Below, piece by piece: positions 1 to 5,747 of a stretch of DNA of 5,747 nt. The stretch's first letter is position 1, and the number at the start of each line of letters is the position of its first letter. Origin of the DNA: AG41 sp965653495 (GTDB lineage: Bacteria > Gemmatimonadota > Gemmatimonadetes > Gemmatimonadales > GWC2-71-9); the NCBI GenBank assembly GCA_965653495.1, contig CBFHAJ010000201.1, positions 1-5,747 on the forward strand, in the 5' to 3' direction. Made by a program: the position numbers and the translations under genes. The notes under the pieces were generated by a model, which saw only the letters and a list, made by a program, of their open reading frames with translations, ran no database searches and was not told the DNA's origin.

Positions 1-132
1 CGCGGCCGTGAGCGTGCGGGCGAGCCGCACCCCGGAGCCGAGCCGCTCGAGGTGGGGGCGCAACAGCAGCCCGATGTGCGGCTCGTCGTCGACCACGAGC
101 AGGTGGCGTGGGCGCGGAGAGGAGGGGGACAC
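1..132 (-). CDS. Response regulator, N-terminal part of receiver domain (partial, runs off left edge)
   Basis: Reading leftward from a GTG at 132-130 gives 44 codons with no stop before the window edge. Residues 11-20 read LLVVDDEPHI, the classic first strand and acidic pocket of a CheY-like receiver. D15 and D16 are the Mg2+-binding pair, followed by an amphipathic helix (LLLRPHLERLG). The phospho-acceptor aspartate and any output domain lie outside the window, so DNA-binding, diguanylate cyclase or stand-alone types cannot be told apart. The GTG start is supported by a GGGAGG ribosome binding site 8 bp upstream and by the short N-terminal extension before strand 1. The gene begins 16 bp after the Roadblock gene's stop on the same strand, so the two are probably co-transcribed. 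The receiver call is firm. The cognate kinase is unknown; the kinase at 2457-3707 is a candidate only by proximity. Confidence 0.87.
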   Translation of the reverse strand, partial: MSPSSPRPRHLLVVDDEPHIGLLLRPHLERLGSGVRLARTLTAA

Positions 133-140
133 GGCGGCCG

Positions 141-146
141 CCTCCC
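141..146 (-). promoter_or_regulatory. Ribosome binding site of the response regulator gene
   Basis: The leftward strand reads GGGAGG at 146-141, 8 bp before the GTG at 132-130. It lies between the Roadblock stop codon (151-149) and the GTG. It is the main reason for choosing this non-ATG start. Confidence 0.7.
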
Positions 147-148
147 GC

Positions 149-502
149 TCAGAGGAGGCCGGCGATCGCGCTGCGATGGCGGCGCAGGTCGTAGAGCAGG
201 GCGCCCACGTTGGTGGACGGTCGCACCAGCACCACGAGTAGCGCGTCGGCGTTGAGCACCGAGACGACCGCGAGGCCGGCGCCGAACTCCAGCACGCCGC
301 TGCCGAACTCGCCGCGCCCGCCCGCCTGGCCCAGCTGGGACATCGCGTTGATGACCGAGGGCAGCAGGGCGGCGACGTTCTCGGCGTCGACGCCGTCGGC
401 GGTGCGCGAGTCGATCGGCAGACCGTCCCGGCCCACCACGACCACCGCGTCAACTCCGGAGCGGCGACTCAGCGCATCGACGACTTCACGGATCGTCGCC
501 AT
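149..502 (-). CDS. Roadblock/LC7 domain protein (MglB-like)
   Basis: This is a complete 117-residue single-domain protein, the usual length for bacterial Roadblock/LC7 proteins. The order of elements fits the fold: helix 1 (residues 2-14), strand VDAVVVVGRDGLPIDS (17-32) with the typical G-L-P-I turn, helix 2 (39-58), a glycine-rich hairpin (60-69), central strands LEFGAGLAVVSVL (71-83) and DALLVVLV (86-93), and a C-terminal helix (97-115). No signal peptide or membrane segment is visible, so it should be cytosolic. Family members such as MglB dimerise and act as activating proteins or scaffolds for small Ras-like GTPases (MglA). No GTPase gene is in the window, so the partner is unknown. The next gene on the strand is a response regulator, which suggests a role in signalling or polarity control. 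The ATG at 502-500 has no recognisable Shine-Dalgarno, in line with a possible leaderless transcript. Domain call firm; the exact role is inference. Confidence 0.93.
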   Translation of the reverse strand: MATIREVVDALSRRSGVDAVVVVGRDGLPIDSRTADGVDAENVAALLPSVINAMSQLGQAGGRGEFGSGVLEFGAGLAVVSVLNADALLVVLVRPSTNVGALLYDLRRHRSAIAGLL

Positions 503-511
503 ACGGCGGCC

Positions 512-539
512 AAGCTACCATGCAGCCTAGCGAAGTCAA
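512..539 (-). promoter_or_regulatory. Candidate promoter for the Roadblock-response regulator operon
   Basis: On the leftward strand, TTGACT (539-534) is separated by 16 bp from TAGCTT (517-512). The -35 box is good (5 of 6 to the sigma70 consensus), the -10 weak (about 3 of 6). Transcription would start near 505-503, essentially at the ATG at 502, which fits the missing Shine-Dalgarno. Moderate to low confidence because of the weak -10. Confidence 0.4.
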
Positions 540-548
540 GCAGCCACC

Positions 549-562
549 GTGGGTTGACCCAC
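549..562. promoter_or_regulatory. Palindrome GTGGGT-TG-ACCCAC over the rightward -35 box (candidate operator)
   Basis: The sequence GTGGGTTGACCCAC has two perfect 6-bp inverted half-sites around a 2-bp TG centre. It completely contains the TTGACC -35 element (554-559) of the rightward promoter and sits between the two divergent promoters. Its position suits a repressor that would block RNA polymerase. No binding protein can be named. In GC-rich DNA a 12-bp match can arise by chance, so the operator role is inference. Confidence 0.4.
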
Positions 563-583
563 TCCGACGCCGCTCGGTATCTT
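554..583 (+). promoter_or_regulatory. Sigma70-type promoter for the lipoprotein-serS-kinase-helicase operon
   Basis: TTGACC (554-559) and TATCTT (578-583) are separated by 18 bp; each box matches the sigma70 consensus at 4-5 of 6 positions in an otherwise GC-rich region. The predicted start site is about 590-591, only 5-6 bases before the ATG at 596. This is the only clear promoter ahead of the four tightly packed rightward genes, so it probably drives serS as well. The TTG at 554, which could be read as an upstream start codon, is better explained as part of the -35 box. Confidence 0.65.
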
Positions 584-595
584 CTCCGGCACCGC

Positions 596-1165
596 ATGAC
601 TTCCCGCAACCGACTCGTCGCCGCGACCGTCGCCCTCATGGGGCTCGGCCTGCTCGCCGTCGGGTGCGGCAACAGCAACGGGCTCCCCGGCGCAGTGTTC
701 ACCAACGTTCTCGATACGGTCTCGCTGTACGCGCTGAAGGGAACGGCGCTGCAGCTGCCGTCCGCCTACGCTTTGTTCGACACGACGCTCGTGCGCACCG
801 ATCAGTCGATTGCACTGGACTTCGCCTTCGACTTCGACAGCACCGGCGCGCCTGCGCTGTATCCCACCGGCGCCTTGAACCTCGGGACCGGATCGGGACT
901 GGAAAAGACGACGACGAACTTCGGCACCATCACGCTGGCGCCGACGGGGGGCTACGTGTACGACAAGCCCGCCGAGCTCGACACCGGGACCGTTTTGTAC
1001 GTGGCGTCGCGCCCGATGACGTGCACCTTCGGCTCGACCGTCCCGATATACGCCAAACTGCGGGTGCTGGCGGTAGATTCGACCGCCCGGCGCCTGGACT
1101 TCGAGATTCTCGTCAACCAGAATTGCGGATACCGCAGCCTCGCGCCGGGACTGCCCACGCAGTAG
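596..1165 (+). CDS. Predicted lipoprotein of unknown function
   Basis: This is a 189-residue protein. The N-terminus is a type II signal peptide: basic n-region (R4, R6), hydrophobic core (residues 7-22) and the cleavage site LLAVGC with lipidated Cys24, followed by a GNSNG linker. It is therefore expected to be anchored in a membrane facing the periplasm. The mature part is rich in beta-prone stretches and has exactly two further cysteines (C143 and C177), which could form a disulfide. I recognise no named domain. I chose the ATG at 596 because it starts directly at the signal peptide. An in-frame TTG at 554 would add 14 residues, including part of a strong promoter's -35 box. The gene ends 15 bp before serS and appears to be first in that operon. 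It may be a lineage-restricted protein; its function is unknown. Confidence 0.82.
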   Translation: MTSRNRLVAATVALMGLGLLAVGCGNSNGLPGAVFTNVLDTVSLYALKGTALQLPSAYALFDTTLVRTDQSIALDFAFDFDSTGAPALYPTGALNLGTGSGLEKTTTNFGTITLAPTGGYVYDKPAELDTGTVLYVASRPMTCTFGSTVPIYAKLRVLAVDSTARRLDFEILVNQNCGYRSLAPGLPTQ

Positions 1166-1180
1166 GCCTGTGGCCACGCT

Positions 1181-2467
1181 GTGATCGATCTCAAGTTGCT
1201 GCGCGCCTCGCCCCAGCAGGTGCGCGCCGCGCTCGCGCGGCGCGGCGATCCCACCATCACGCGCCTGCTCGACGAGCTCGAGGCGCTCGACATGCGGCGC
1301 CGCGCCCTCACCGGGCAGCTCGACCAGCTCAAGGCGGAGCGGAACGAAGCCGCGAAGGCGGATGCCCGCCTGATGAAAACGCAGGGCGAGCTGCCGGCCG
1401 ACGTGCGCGAGCAGCGCCGCAAGCACGCCGCGCGCATCGACGCGCTCGAGGCCGAGCTGCGCAACCTCGAGGCCGTGATCGATGCAAAGCTTCTGTTCGT
1501 GCCCAACCTTCCGCTCCCCGACGTGCCCGACGGCGATGAGTCGGCCAACCGGGTCATCCGGACGTGGGGCGAGCCGGCGCCGCGCGGCGGCCGGCCGCAC
1601 TGGGAGCTGGGCGAAGCGCTCGGGATCCTCGATCTCGCACGCGGCGCGAAGGTCTCCGGCTCGGGGTTTCCCGTGTTCGTAGGCGGCGGCTCGAAGCTCG
1701 TCCGGGGCCTCATCAACTTCATGCTCGACCTGCACACCCGCGAGCACGGCTACCTCGAGGTCGATCCGCCGTTCGTGGTGCGGCGCGACAGCATGATCGG
1801 CACGGGCCAGCTGCCGAAATTCGAAGAGGACGCGTACAAGACGGCGCCCGACGATTTGTTTCTCGTGCCCACCGCCGAAGTACCCGTGACCAACCTGCAC
1901 CGCGACGAAATCCTCGACGGGGCGAAGCTGCCGCTCGCGTACACCGCGTACACGCCCTGCTTTCGCCGGGAGGCAGGCGCCGCCGGCAAGGACACTCGTG
2001 GCCTGCTGCGAGTGCATCAGTTCGACAAGGTCGAGCTGGTGCGCTTCTGCCGCTCGGAAGACTCGCCCGCTCAGCACGAGACGCTGACCGGACACGCGGA
2101 GGAAGTGCTGCGCCGGCTGGAGCTGCCGTACCGCGTGGTGCTCATGGCGATCGGCGACCTCGGGTTCGCCGCCGCCAAGAAGTACGATCTCGAGGTGTGG
2201 GCGCCGGGGGTGGGGCAGTGGCTCGAGGTATCGAGCTCGAGCACGTTCACCGATTTCCAGGCACGCCGCGCCAACATCCGCTACCGGCCGGCCGCGGGTG
2301 CCAAACCGGAGTTCCCGCATACGCTCAACGCCTCGGGGGTCGCGCTGCCGCGTACCATCGCGGCCCTGCTCGAGACCCATCAGCAGCCCGACGGCTCCGT
2401 GACTGTCCCGCGGGCGCTCGTTCCGTATCTGGGGACCGAGCGGCTCGTGCCGTCCGGTGGCGCGTAA
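1181..2467 (+). CDS. serS: Seryl-tRNA synthetase (SerRS)
   Basis: Cytosolic class IIa aminoacyl-tRNA synthetase that charges tRNA-Ser (and tRNA-Sec where present) with serine using ATP. The 428 residues match the usual bacterial length. The N-terminus MIDLKLLR is typical of the family and supports the GTG start at 1181. Residues about 27-103 form the antiparallel coiled-coil arm that grips the tRNA variable arm. The catalytic domain shows the serine-site TAE (231-233, in LVPTAEVPVTN), motif 2 with FRRE (261-264) and RG (273-274), the DFQARRANIRYR segment (358-369) and motif 3 TLNASGVALPR ending at Arg391. All key residues appear present. The gene follows the lipoprotein by 15 bp with only a poor Shine-Dalgarno, and its last 11 bp overlap the kinase gene. 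No T-box or long leader is visible upstream. Identification is essentially certain. Confidence 0.99.
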   Translation: MIDLKLLRASPQQVRAALARRGDPTITRLLDELEALDMRRRALTGQLDQLKAERNEAAKADARLMKTQGELPADVREQRRKHAARIDALEAELRNLEAVIDAKLLFVPNLPLPDVPDGDESANRVIRTWGEPAPRGGRPHWELGEALGILDLARGAKVSGSGFPVFVGGGSKLVRGLINFMLDLHTREHGYLEVDPPFVVRRDSMIGTGQLPKFEEDAYKTAPDDLFLVPTAEVPVTNLHRDEILDGAKLPLAYTAYTPCFRREAGAAGKDTRGLLRVHQFDKVELVRFCRSEDSPAQHETLTGHAEEVLRRLELPYRVVLMAIGDLGFAAAKKYDLEVWAPGVGQWLEVSSSSTFTDFQARRANIRYRPAAGAKPEFPHTLNASGVALPRTIAALLETHQQPDGSVTVPRALVPYLGTERLVPSGGA

Positions 2468-3707
2468 CGGCGCGTGGCGCCGGGCTGGTCCCCCCATTGT
2501 CGTGGGGCTGGCGCTCCTCTTGGGGGGGATCACCATCGGGTACGGCTGGATCGTGGCGCGCCACCTGCGCGACGATGCCCGCCAGACGAGCGCGCTGCTG
2601 GGGCGGGTGTTCGCGGGGCTGAACGACCCCGGCTCCGACGCCGCCACCGACGCGTTGCTCGACCTCGCGCGCCAGGTACGCTCCGAGGGCATCCCCATCG
2701 TCGTGACCGACACCGCGGGCCGGATCACCGCCCTCGACAACGCGCCGGCGAGCGTAGGCGCGGACACCGCCCGGCTCCGCGCCTGGATCGCCCAGCTCGA
2801 CGCCGAGAACGCGCCCGTCGCGCAACGGGGTGTGGGCACCATCCATTACGGCGCCGGTCCCGCCGCCCGGCCGCTCACCGGTCTCGCCGTGCTCGAGGGC
2901 ACCGTGCTCGTATGCCTCGCAGTGCTCGCGGCGTGGGCCTACCGCTCCCAGGTGGCGGCGGCGCGCGACCGCCTGTGGGTGGCCATGGCACGAGAGTCCG
3001 CGCACCAGCTCGGCACACCGCTCATGAGTCTCACGGGATGGATTGCATACCTGCGGGAAAATCCGGGTACCACGGGCGCCGAGCTGGCCGACCATCTTCA
3101 GGCCGATGCGGAGCGGCTGGAGCGCGTCGCCAAGCGCTTCGAGCGCATCGGCCGGCCAGCCCGGCGCGAGCCCTTGGGCCTGGGCGCGGTCGCGGAGCGG
3201 GTCGTGAGTTATTTCCGGCCGCGGCTCCCCACGCTCGCGAGCCCGGTGGCCCTGGCGCTCCGCGCCACCGGGCCGGGGCCCACGGCGCTGGGTGACCCGG
3301 TCCTGGTGGAGTGGGCGCTCGAGGCCGTGATCAAAAACGCCATCGACGCGCTGTCGGGGCGGGGGGGGAAGATCGACGTGACGGTGGAAGCCGTGGCCCG
3401 CACGGCGCGCATCAGCGTGGCCGACGACGGCCCAGGCGTGCCGCCAGAGGTACGCGCCAAGCTGTTCGAGCCGGGTGTTTCGACCAAACCAGGCGGGTGG
3501 GGCATCGGCCTGGCCCTCGCGCGCCGCATCGTCGAGCAGCAGCACGGTGGCCGGCTCGTTTACCGTCCCATACTGTCCAGTGCAGAAGGCGGGAGGGGCA
3601 GCGGGTCCGGTGGGGGAGGGGGGGGCGTCGGGGCGGGCGCCGAGTTTGTGCTCGAGTTTCCGCTCGTGCAGGAACGGGACGGGGCGCGGGGGAGGATGGA
3701 CGGGTAA
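2457..3707 (+). CDS. Membrane-bound sensor histidine kinase (HQLGTPL-type H-box)
   Basis: A 416-residue sensor kinase that should autophosphorylate on histidine and pass phosphate to a response regulator. After a basic N-terminus come TM1 (about residues 11-33), a short periplasmic sensor region (about 34-140) with no domain I recognise, and TM2 (about 141-162). The H-box is ESAHQLGTPLMSLTGW with phospho-acceptor H183; this HQLGTPL form differs from the common HELRTPL. The ATPase domain has the N-box (EAVIKNAIDAL, N294), the G1 box DDGPG (323-327), FEPGVSTK (337-344) and G2 GGWGIGLAL (346-354). Near the C-terminus a glycine/serine-rich stretch (378-395) interrupts the last strands. The GTG start overlaps serS by 11 bp, and the TAA overlaps the helicase ATG, so translation is probably coupled. 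No regulator gene is adjacent on this strand, so its partner is unknown. The gene carries G7, G8 and G8 runs. Confidence 0.95.
   Translation: MARNGAWRRAGPPIVVGLALLLGGITIGYGWIVARHLRDDARQTSALLGRVFAGLNDPGSDAATDALLDLARQVRSEGIPIVVTDTAGRITALDNAPASVGADTARLRAWIAQLDAENAPVAQRGVGTIHYGAGPAARPLTGLAVLEGTVLVCLAVLAAWAYRSQVAAARDRLWVAMARESAHQLGTPLMSLTGWIAYLRENPGTTGAELADHLQADAERLERVAKRFERIGRPARREPLGLGAVAERVVSYFRPRLPTLASPVALALRATGPGPTALGDPVLVEWALEAVIKNAIDALSGRGGKIDVTVEAVARTARISVADDGPGVPPEVRAKLFEPGVSTKPGGWGIGLALARRIVEQQHGGRLVYRPILSSAEGGRGSGSGGGGGGVGAGAEFVLEFPLVQERDGARGRMDG
3591..3693 (+). other. G-rich tract with G-quadruplex potential inside the kinase gene
   Basis: The coding strand carries a cluster of G-runs: GGG (3591-3593), GGGG (3595-3598), GGG (3603-3605), GGGGG (3612-3616), GGGGGGGG (3618-3625), GGGG (3630-3633), GGG (3635-3637), then GGG, GGGG and a G5 run up to about 3692. 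Four or more runs of at least three G with short loops meet the usual quadruplex pattern. The tract encodes the glycine-rich insert near the kinase C-terminus and reaches the helicase ribosome binding site. Whether it folds in the cell or mRNA is not known. Confidence 0.5.
3691..3696 (+). promoter_or_regulatory. Ribosome binding site of the helicase gene
   Basis: GGAGGA lies 10 bp before the ATG at 3707, inside the last codons of the kinase gene. It supports the start that overlaps the kinase stop codon in a TAATG arrangement, and lets the helicase be translated partly independently of coupling. Confidence 0.7.
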
Positions 3708-5747
3708 TGCTCCCACTTAATCCGTCTCAGGAAGCCGCGGTACGCCACCCCGGTGGCCCGCTGCTGGTGCTCGCCGGAGCCGGGTCCGGCAAGACCCGGG
3801 TGCTCACGGCGCGGATCGCTCACCTGATTCAGGATCGCGGCGTGGCGCCATCCCGTCTGTTCGCCGTCACCTTCACCAACAAGGCGGCCGGCGAAATGCG
3901 GTCGCGGGTGGCAGCGCTGCTCGGCGCCGACCCGCGCGGCCTGTGGATCGGTACGTTCCACTCCCTCTCGGCCCGCTTGCTGCGCCGCGAGGCGGCGCTG
4001 CTCGGGTTCGGACCCAACTTCACGATCTACGACCAGGACGATTCCGAGGCGCTCGTCAAACGGCTGCTCGAGCAGCGCAACCTCTCACCCAAGGCCAATC
4101 CGCCGCGGGTGATTCATGCCATCATTTCGGGCGCGAAGAACCGCATGCTGCTTCCCGAGGAGCTGGGCGCCAGCGCCGACAGCCCGCTCGAGCGCACGGC
4201 GGCGGACATTTACGCGCTGCTCGGCCCCGCGCTGAAGCAGGCCAACGCCATGGACTTCGATGACCTGCTGCTGTTTCCCCTAACGCTCTTCACCGAGCAC
4301 CCGGAGCGGTTGGCGTACTGGCAGCACCGTTTCGACCACGTGCTCGTGGACGAGTTTCAGGACACCAACGCCGCGCAGTACCGTCTGGTGCGTCAGCTCG
4401 CGGCGGGCCATGAGAACCTGTGCGTGGTGGGCGACGACGACCAGGCGATTTACGGCTGGCGCGGGGCGGATGTGCGCCACATGCTCTCGTTCCAGAAGGA
4501 CTTCCCCGGAGCAACCCTCCTCAAGCTGGAGCAGAACTACCGCTCCACCCAGGTCATCCTGGACACGGCGAACGCCGTGATCGCCGAAAACGCGCACCGG
4601 CTCGGCAAGACGCTGTTCACCGCCAAGCAGGGGGGCGAGCCGGTCACTCTGCTCACAGCCGCCGACGAGCGCGACGAGGCGGAATGGCTCGCCACGGAGC
4701 TGGCAAGGCGCGCCGCCGAGGGGGACGTCGCCTACGAGGGAATGGCCCTGCTGTATCGCACCAACGCCCAGTCCCGGCCCCTCGAAGAGGCGCTGCGGTT
4801 CCGGGGCATCCCCTACCGGCTGGTGGGGGCGGTGAGCTTCTACGAGCGGCGCGAGGTGAAGGATGTGCTCGCCTATCTGCGGCTGCTTGCCAATCCCGCG
4901 GACGACCAGGCGTTCCTGCGGGTGGTGAACGTGCCACGCCGCGGCATCGGAGACACCTCGCTGGCGCAGCTGGTGCGCACGGCCACGCAGTGGGGGAAGC
5001 CGCTGCTCGAAGCGGCGGCGGCAGCGGACCGCATCCCCGACCTCCGGCCTAACGTGCGCGACGCCTTCGCGGAGGTGGCCCGGCTGCTGGGGGAGCTGCG
5101 GGACCGCTGGGGCCGATCCGATCCCGCCACCGCGCTGGAGCAGGTCATCGCGGCGGTCGGGTACCCTCAGTACCTGGCGGACGAAGGCGCGGAGGGCATC
5201 GAGCGGCTCGAGAACGTGCAGGAGCTGATCGCCGGGGCGGCCGAGTGGGCGGAGACGGCCGACGCAGACGGGGAAGAGGCCGGGGAAGCGGCAAAGGGAC
5301 CTGAGGCCAGCCTCATCGAGCGATACCTCACGCAGGCGGCGCTCGTCACGTCCGCGGACCAGGGCAGCGGCGATCCGACAGGCGTTACGCTCATGACCGT
5401 GCACATGGCGAAGGGTCTCGAGTGGCCCGTTGTCACGCTCGCGGGTCTCGAGGACGGACTGTTCCCCCTGGCGCGAGCGGTGGGTGAGCCGGGAGGGCTC
5501 GAGGAGGAGCGGCGACTGTGTTACGTGGGACTCACGCGCGCGCGCGAAAAATTGTATCTCTCATGGGCGCGGACGCGGTACCGCAACGGCCGGCTCGAGC
5601 TCTCGGAGCCGTCCCGCTTCGTGGAGGCGGTGCCGCCGGGCGTCGTCGACGAGCGGAGCACGACGCCGGCCTGGGATCGCGCCGCGACACGCGGCGCCAG
5701 CCGGTCGCGCCGCCCACAACGCTGTTCTGCCCATTTTGCTACGGCAA
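3707..5747 (+). CDS. UvrD/PcrA-type superfamily 1 DNA helicase (3' end beyond window)
   Basis: An ATP-dependent 3'-5' DNA helicase of the UvrD/Rep/PcrA group, acting in nucleotide excision and mismatch repair and in clearing proteins from DNA. There are 680 codons with no stop before the edge; family members are about 700-780 residues, so most of the protein is here. The motifs run in order: LNPSQEAAV Q-motif region (4-12), Walker A AGAGSGKT (23-30), Ia FTNKAAGEM (56-64), II LVDEFQDT (213-220), III VVGDDDQAIYGWRGAD (240-255), IV LEQNYRST (274-281), V VTLMTVHMAKGLEW (560-573) and VI EEERRLCYVGLTRARE (599-614). All catalytic residues are present. A short acidic, alanine-rich stretch (516-532) lies in the 2B region. 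The ATG overlaps the kinase stop by 1 bp and has a GGAGGA site upstream. UvrD, PcrA and Rep cannot be separated confidently without the C-terminus, so no symbol is given. Confidence 0.97.
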   Translation, partial: MLPLNPSQEAAVRHPGGPLLVLAGAGSGKTRVLTARIAHLIQDRGVAPSRLFAVTFTNKAAGEMRSRVAALLGADPRGLWIGTFHSLSARLLRREAALLGFGPNFTIYDQDDSEALVKRLLEQRNLSPKANPPRVIHAIISGAKNRMLLPEELGASADSPLERTAADIYALLGPALKQANAMDFDDLLLFPLTLFTEHPERLAYWQHRFDHVLVDEFQDTNAAQYRLVRQLAAGHENLCVVGDDDQAIYGWRGADVRHMLSFQKDFPGATLLKLEQNYRSTQVILDTANAVIAENAHRLGKTLFTAKQGGEPVTLLTAADERDEAEWLATELARRAAEGDVAYEGMALLYRTNAQSRPLEEALRFRGIPYRLVGAVSFYERREVKDVLAYLRLLANPADDQAFLRVVNVPRRGIGDTSLAQLVRTATQWGKPLLEAAAAADRIPDLRPNVRDAFAEVARLLGELRDRWGRSDPATALEQVIAAVGYPQYLADEGAEGIERLENVQELIAGAAEWAETADADGEEAGEAAKGPEASLIERYLTQAALVTSADQGSGDPTGVTLMTVHMAKGLEWPVVTLAGLEDGLFPLARAVGEPGGLEEERRLCYVGLTRAREKLYLSWARTRYRNGRLELSEPSRFVEAVPPGVVDERSTTPAWDRAATRGASRSRRPQRCSAHFATA

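Noticed and set aside
554..595. N-terminal extension of the lipoprotein from the TTG at 554
   Set aside because: The TTG lies in the -35 box of a good promoter, the predicted transcript starts downstream of it, and the ATG at 596 begins exactly at the signal peptide.
1166..1180. Possible serS-specific leader or T-box in the gap before serS
   Set aside because: The gap is only 15 bp and the upstream promoter has almost no leader, so there is no room for a structured riboswitch.
536..2842. Very long open frame (768 codons) on the minus strand opposite the lipoprotein, serS and the kinase start
   Set aside because: It is antisense to serS, whose identity is certain. The translation is low-complexity and rich in Arg, Gly, Ala and His, with no recognisable domain; long antisense frames are expected in high-GC DNA with G/C at third positions.
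2325..3716. 463-codon minus-strand frame opposite the kinase
   Set aside because: It is a shadow of a kinase gene with complete H, N, G1 and G2 boxes. The antisense product is Arg/Pro/His-rich with no domain.
4280..5404. 374-codon minus-strand frame opposite the helicase
   Set aside because: It is a shadow of a helicase with all seven motifs in order, and it has no independent start signals.
1..5747. Striking abundance of CTCGAG (roughly 20 copies by eye)
   Set aside because: Many copies are in frame as Leu-Glu (CTC GAG), the preferred codons here, and others are in GC-rich coding DNA; there is no spacing pattern that suggests a functional motif.

Overview
This window comes from a high-GC (by eye about 65-70%) bacterial chromosome. 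Codons end mostly in G or C, genes are tightly packed, and there is one intergenic gap of about 90 bp. The SerRS, UvrD/PcrA and histidine kinase sequences look to me like Gemmatimonadota or a neighbouring soil phylum. That placement is an inference from protein flavour and was not tested by a search.

Layout. Two genes point left. A response regulator (1-132, running off the left edge) follows a Roadblock/LC7 (MglB-like) protein (149-502) in a short operon with 16 bp between them. Four genes point right: a small lipoprotein of unknown function (596-1165), seryl-tRNA synthetase serS (1181-2467), a membrane histidine kinase (2457-3707) and a UvrD/PcrA-type DNA helicase (3707 to the window end, open at its 3' end). 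The four rightward genes are separated by +15, -11 and -1 bp, so they look like one transcription unit with translational coupling at the last two junctions.

The divergent intergenic region (503-595) holds the only clear control signals. A good sigma70-type promoter (TTGACC-18 bp-TATCTT) lies just upstream of the lipoprotein start, and a weaker back-to-back candidate (TTGACT-16 bp-TAGCTT) serves the Roadblock gene. The rightward -35 box sits inside a near-perfect 14-bp palindrome that could be an operator. Both promoters predict transcripts starting at, or a few bases before, the start codon, so both leading genes may be leaderless or nearly so.

Function. serS and the helicase are housekeeping (translation; repair and replication). 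The kinase between them is a two-transmembrane sensor with the HQLGTPL type of H-box and no adjacent co-directional regulator. The only regulator in view is the divergent one next to the Roadblock protein. I see no mobile element, CRISPR array, RNA gene or phage signature, and no strong case for a wholly new system. The points most worth a second look are the palindrome over the promoter, the uncharacterised lipoprotein leading the serS operon, and the G-tracts and glycine-rich insert in the kinase.
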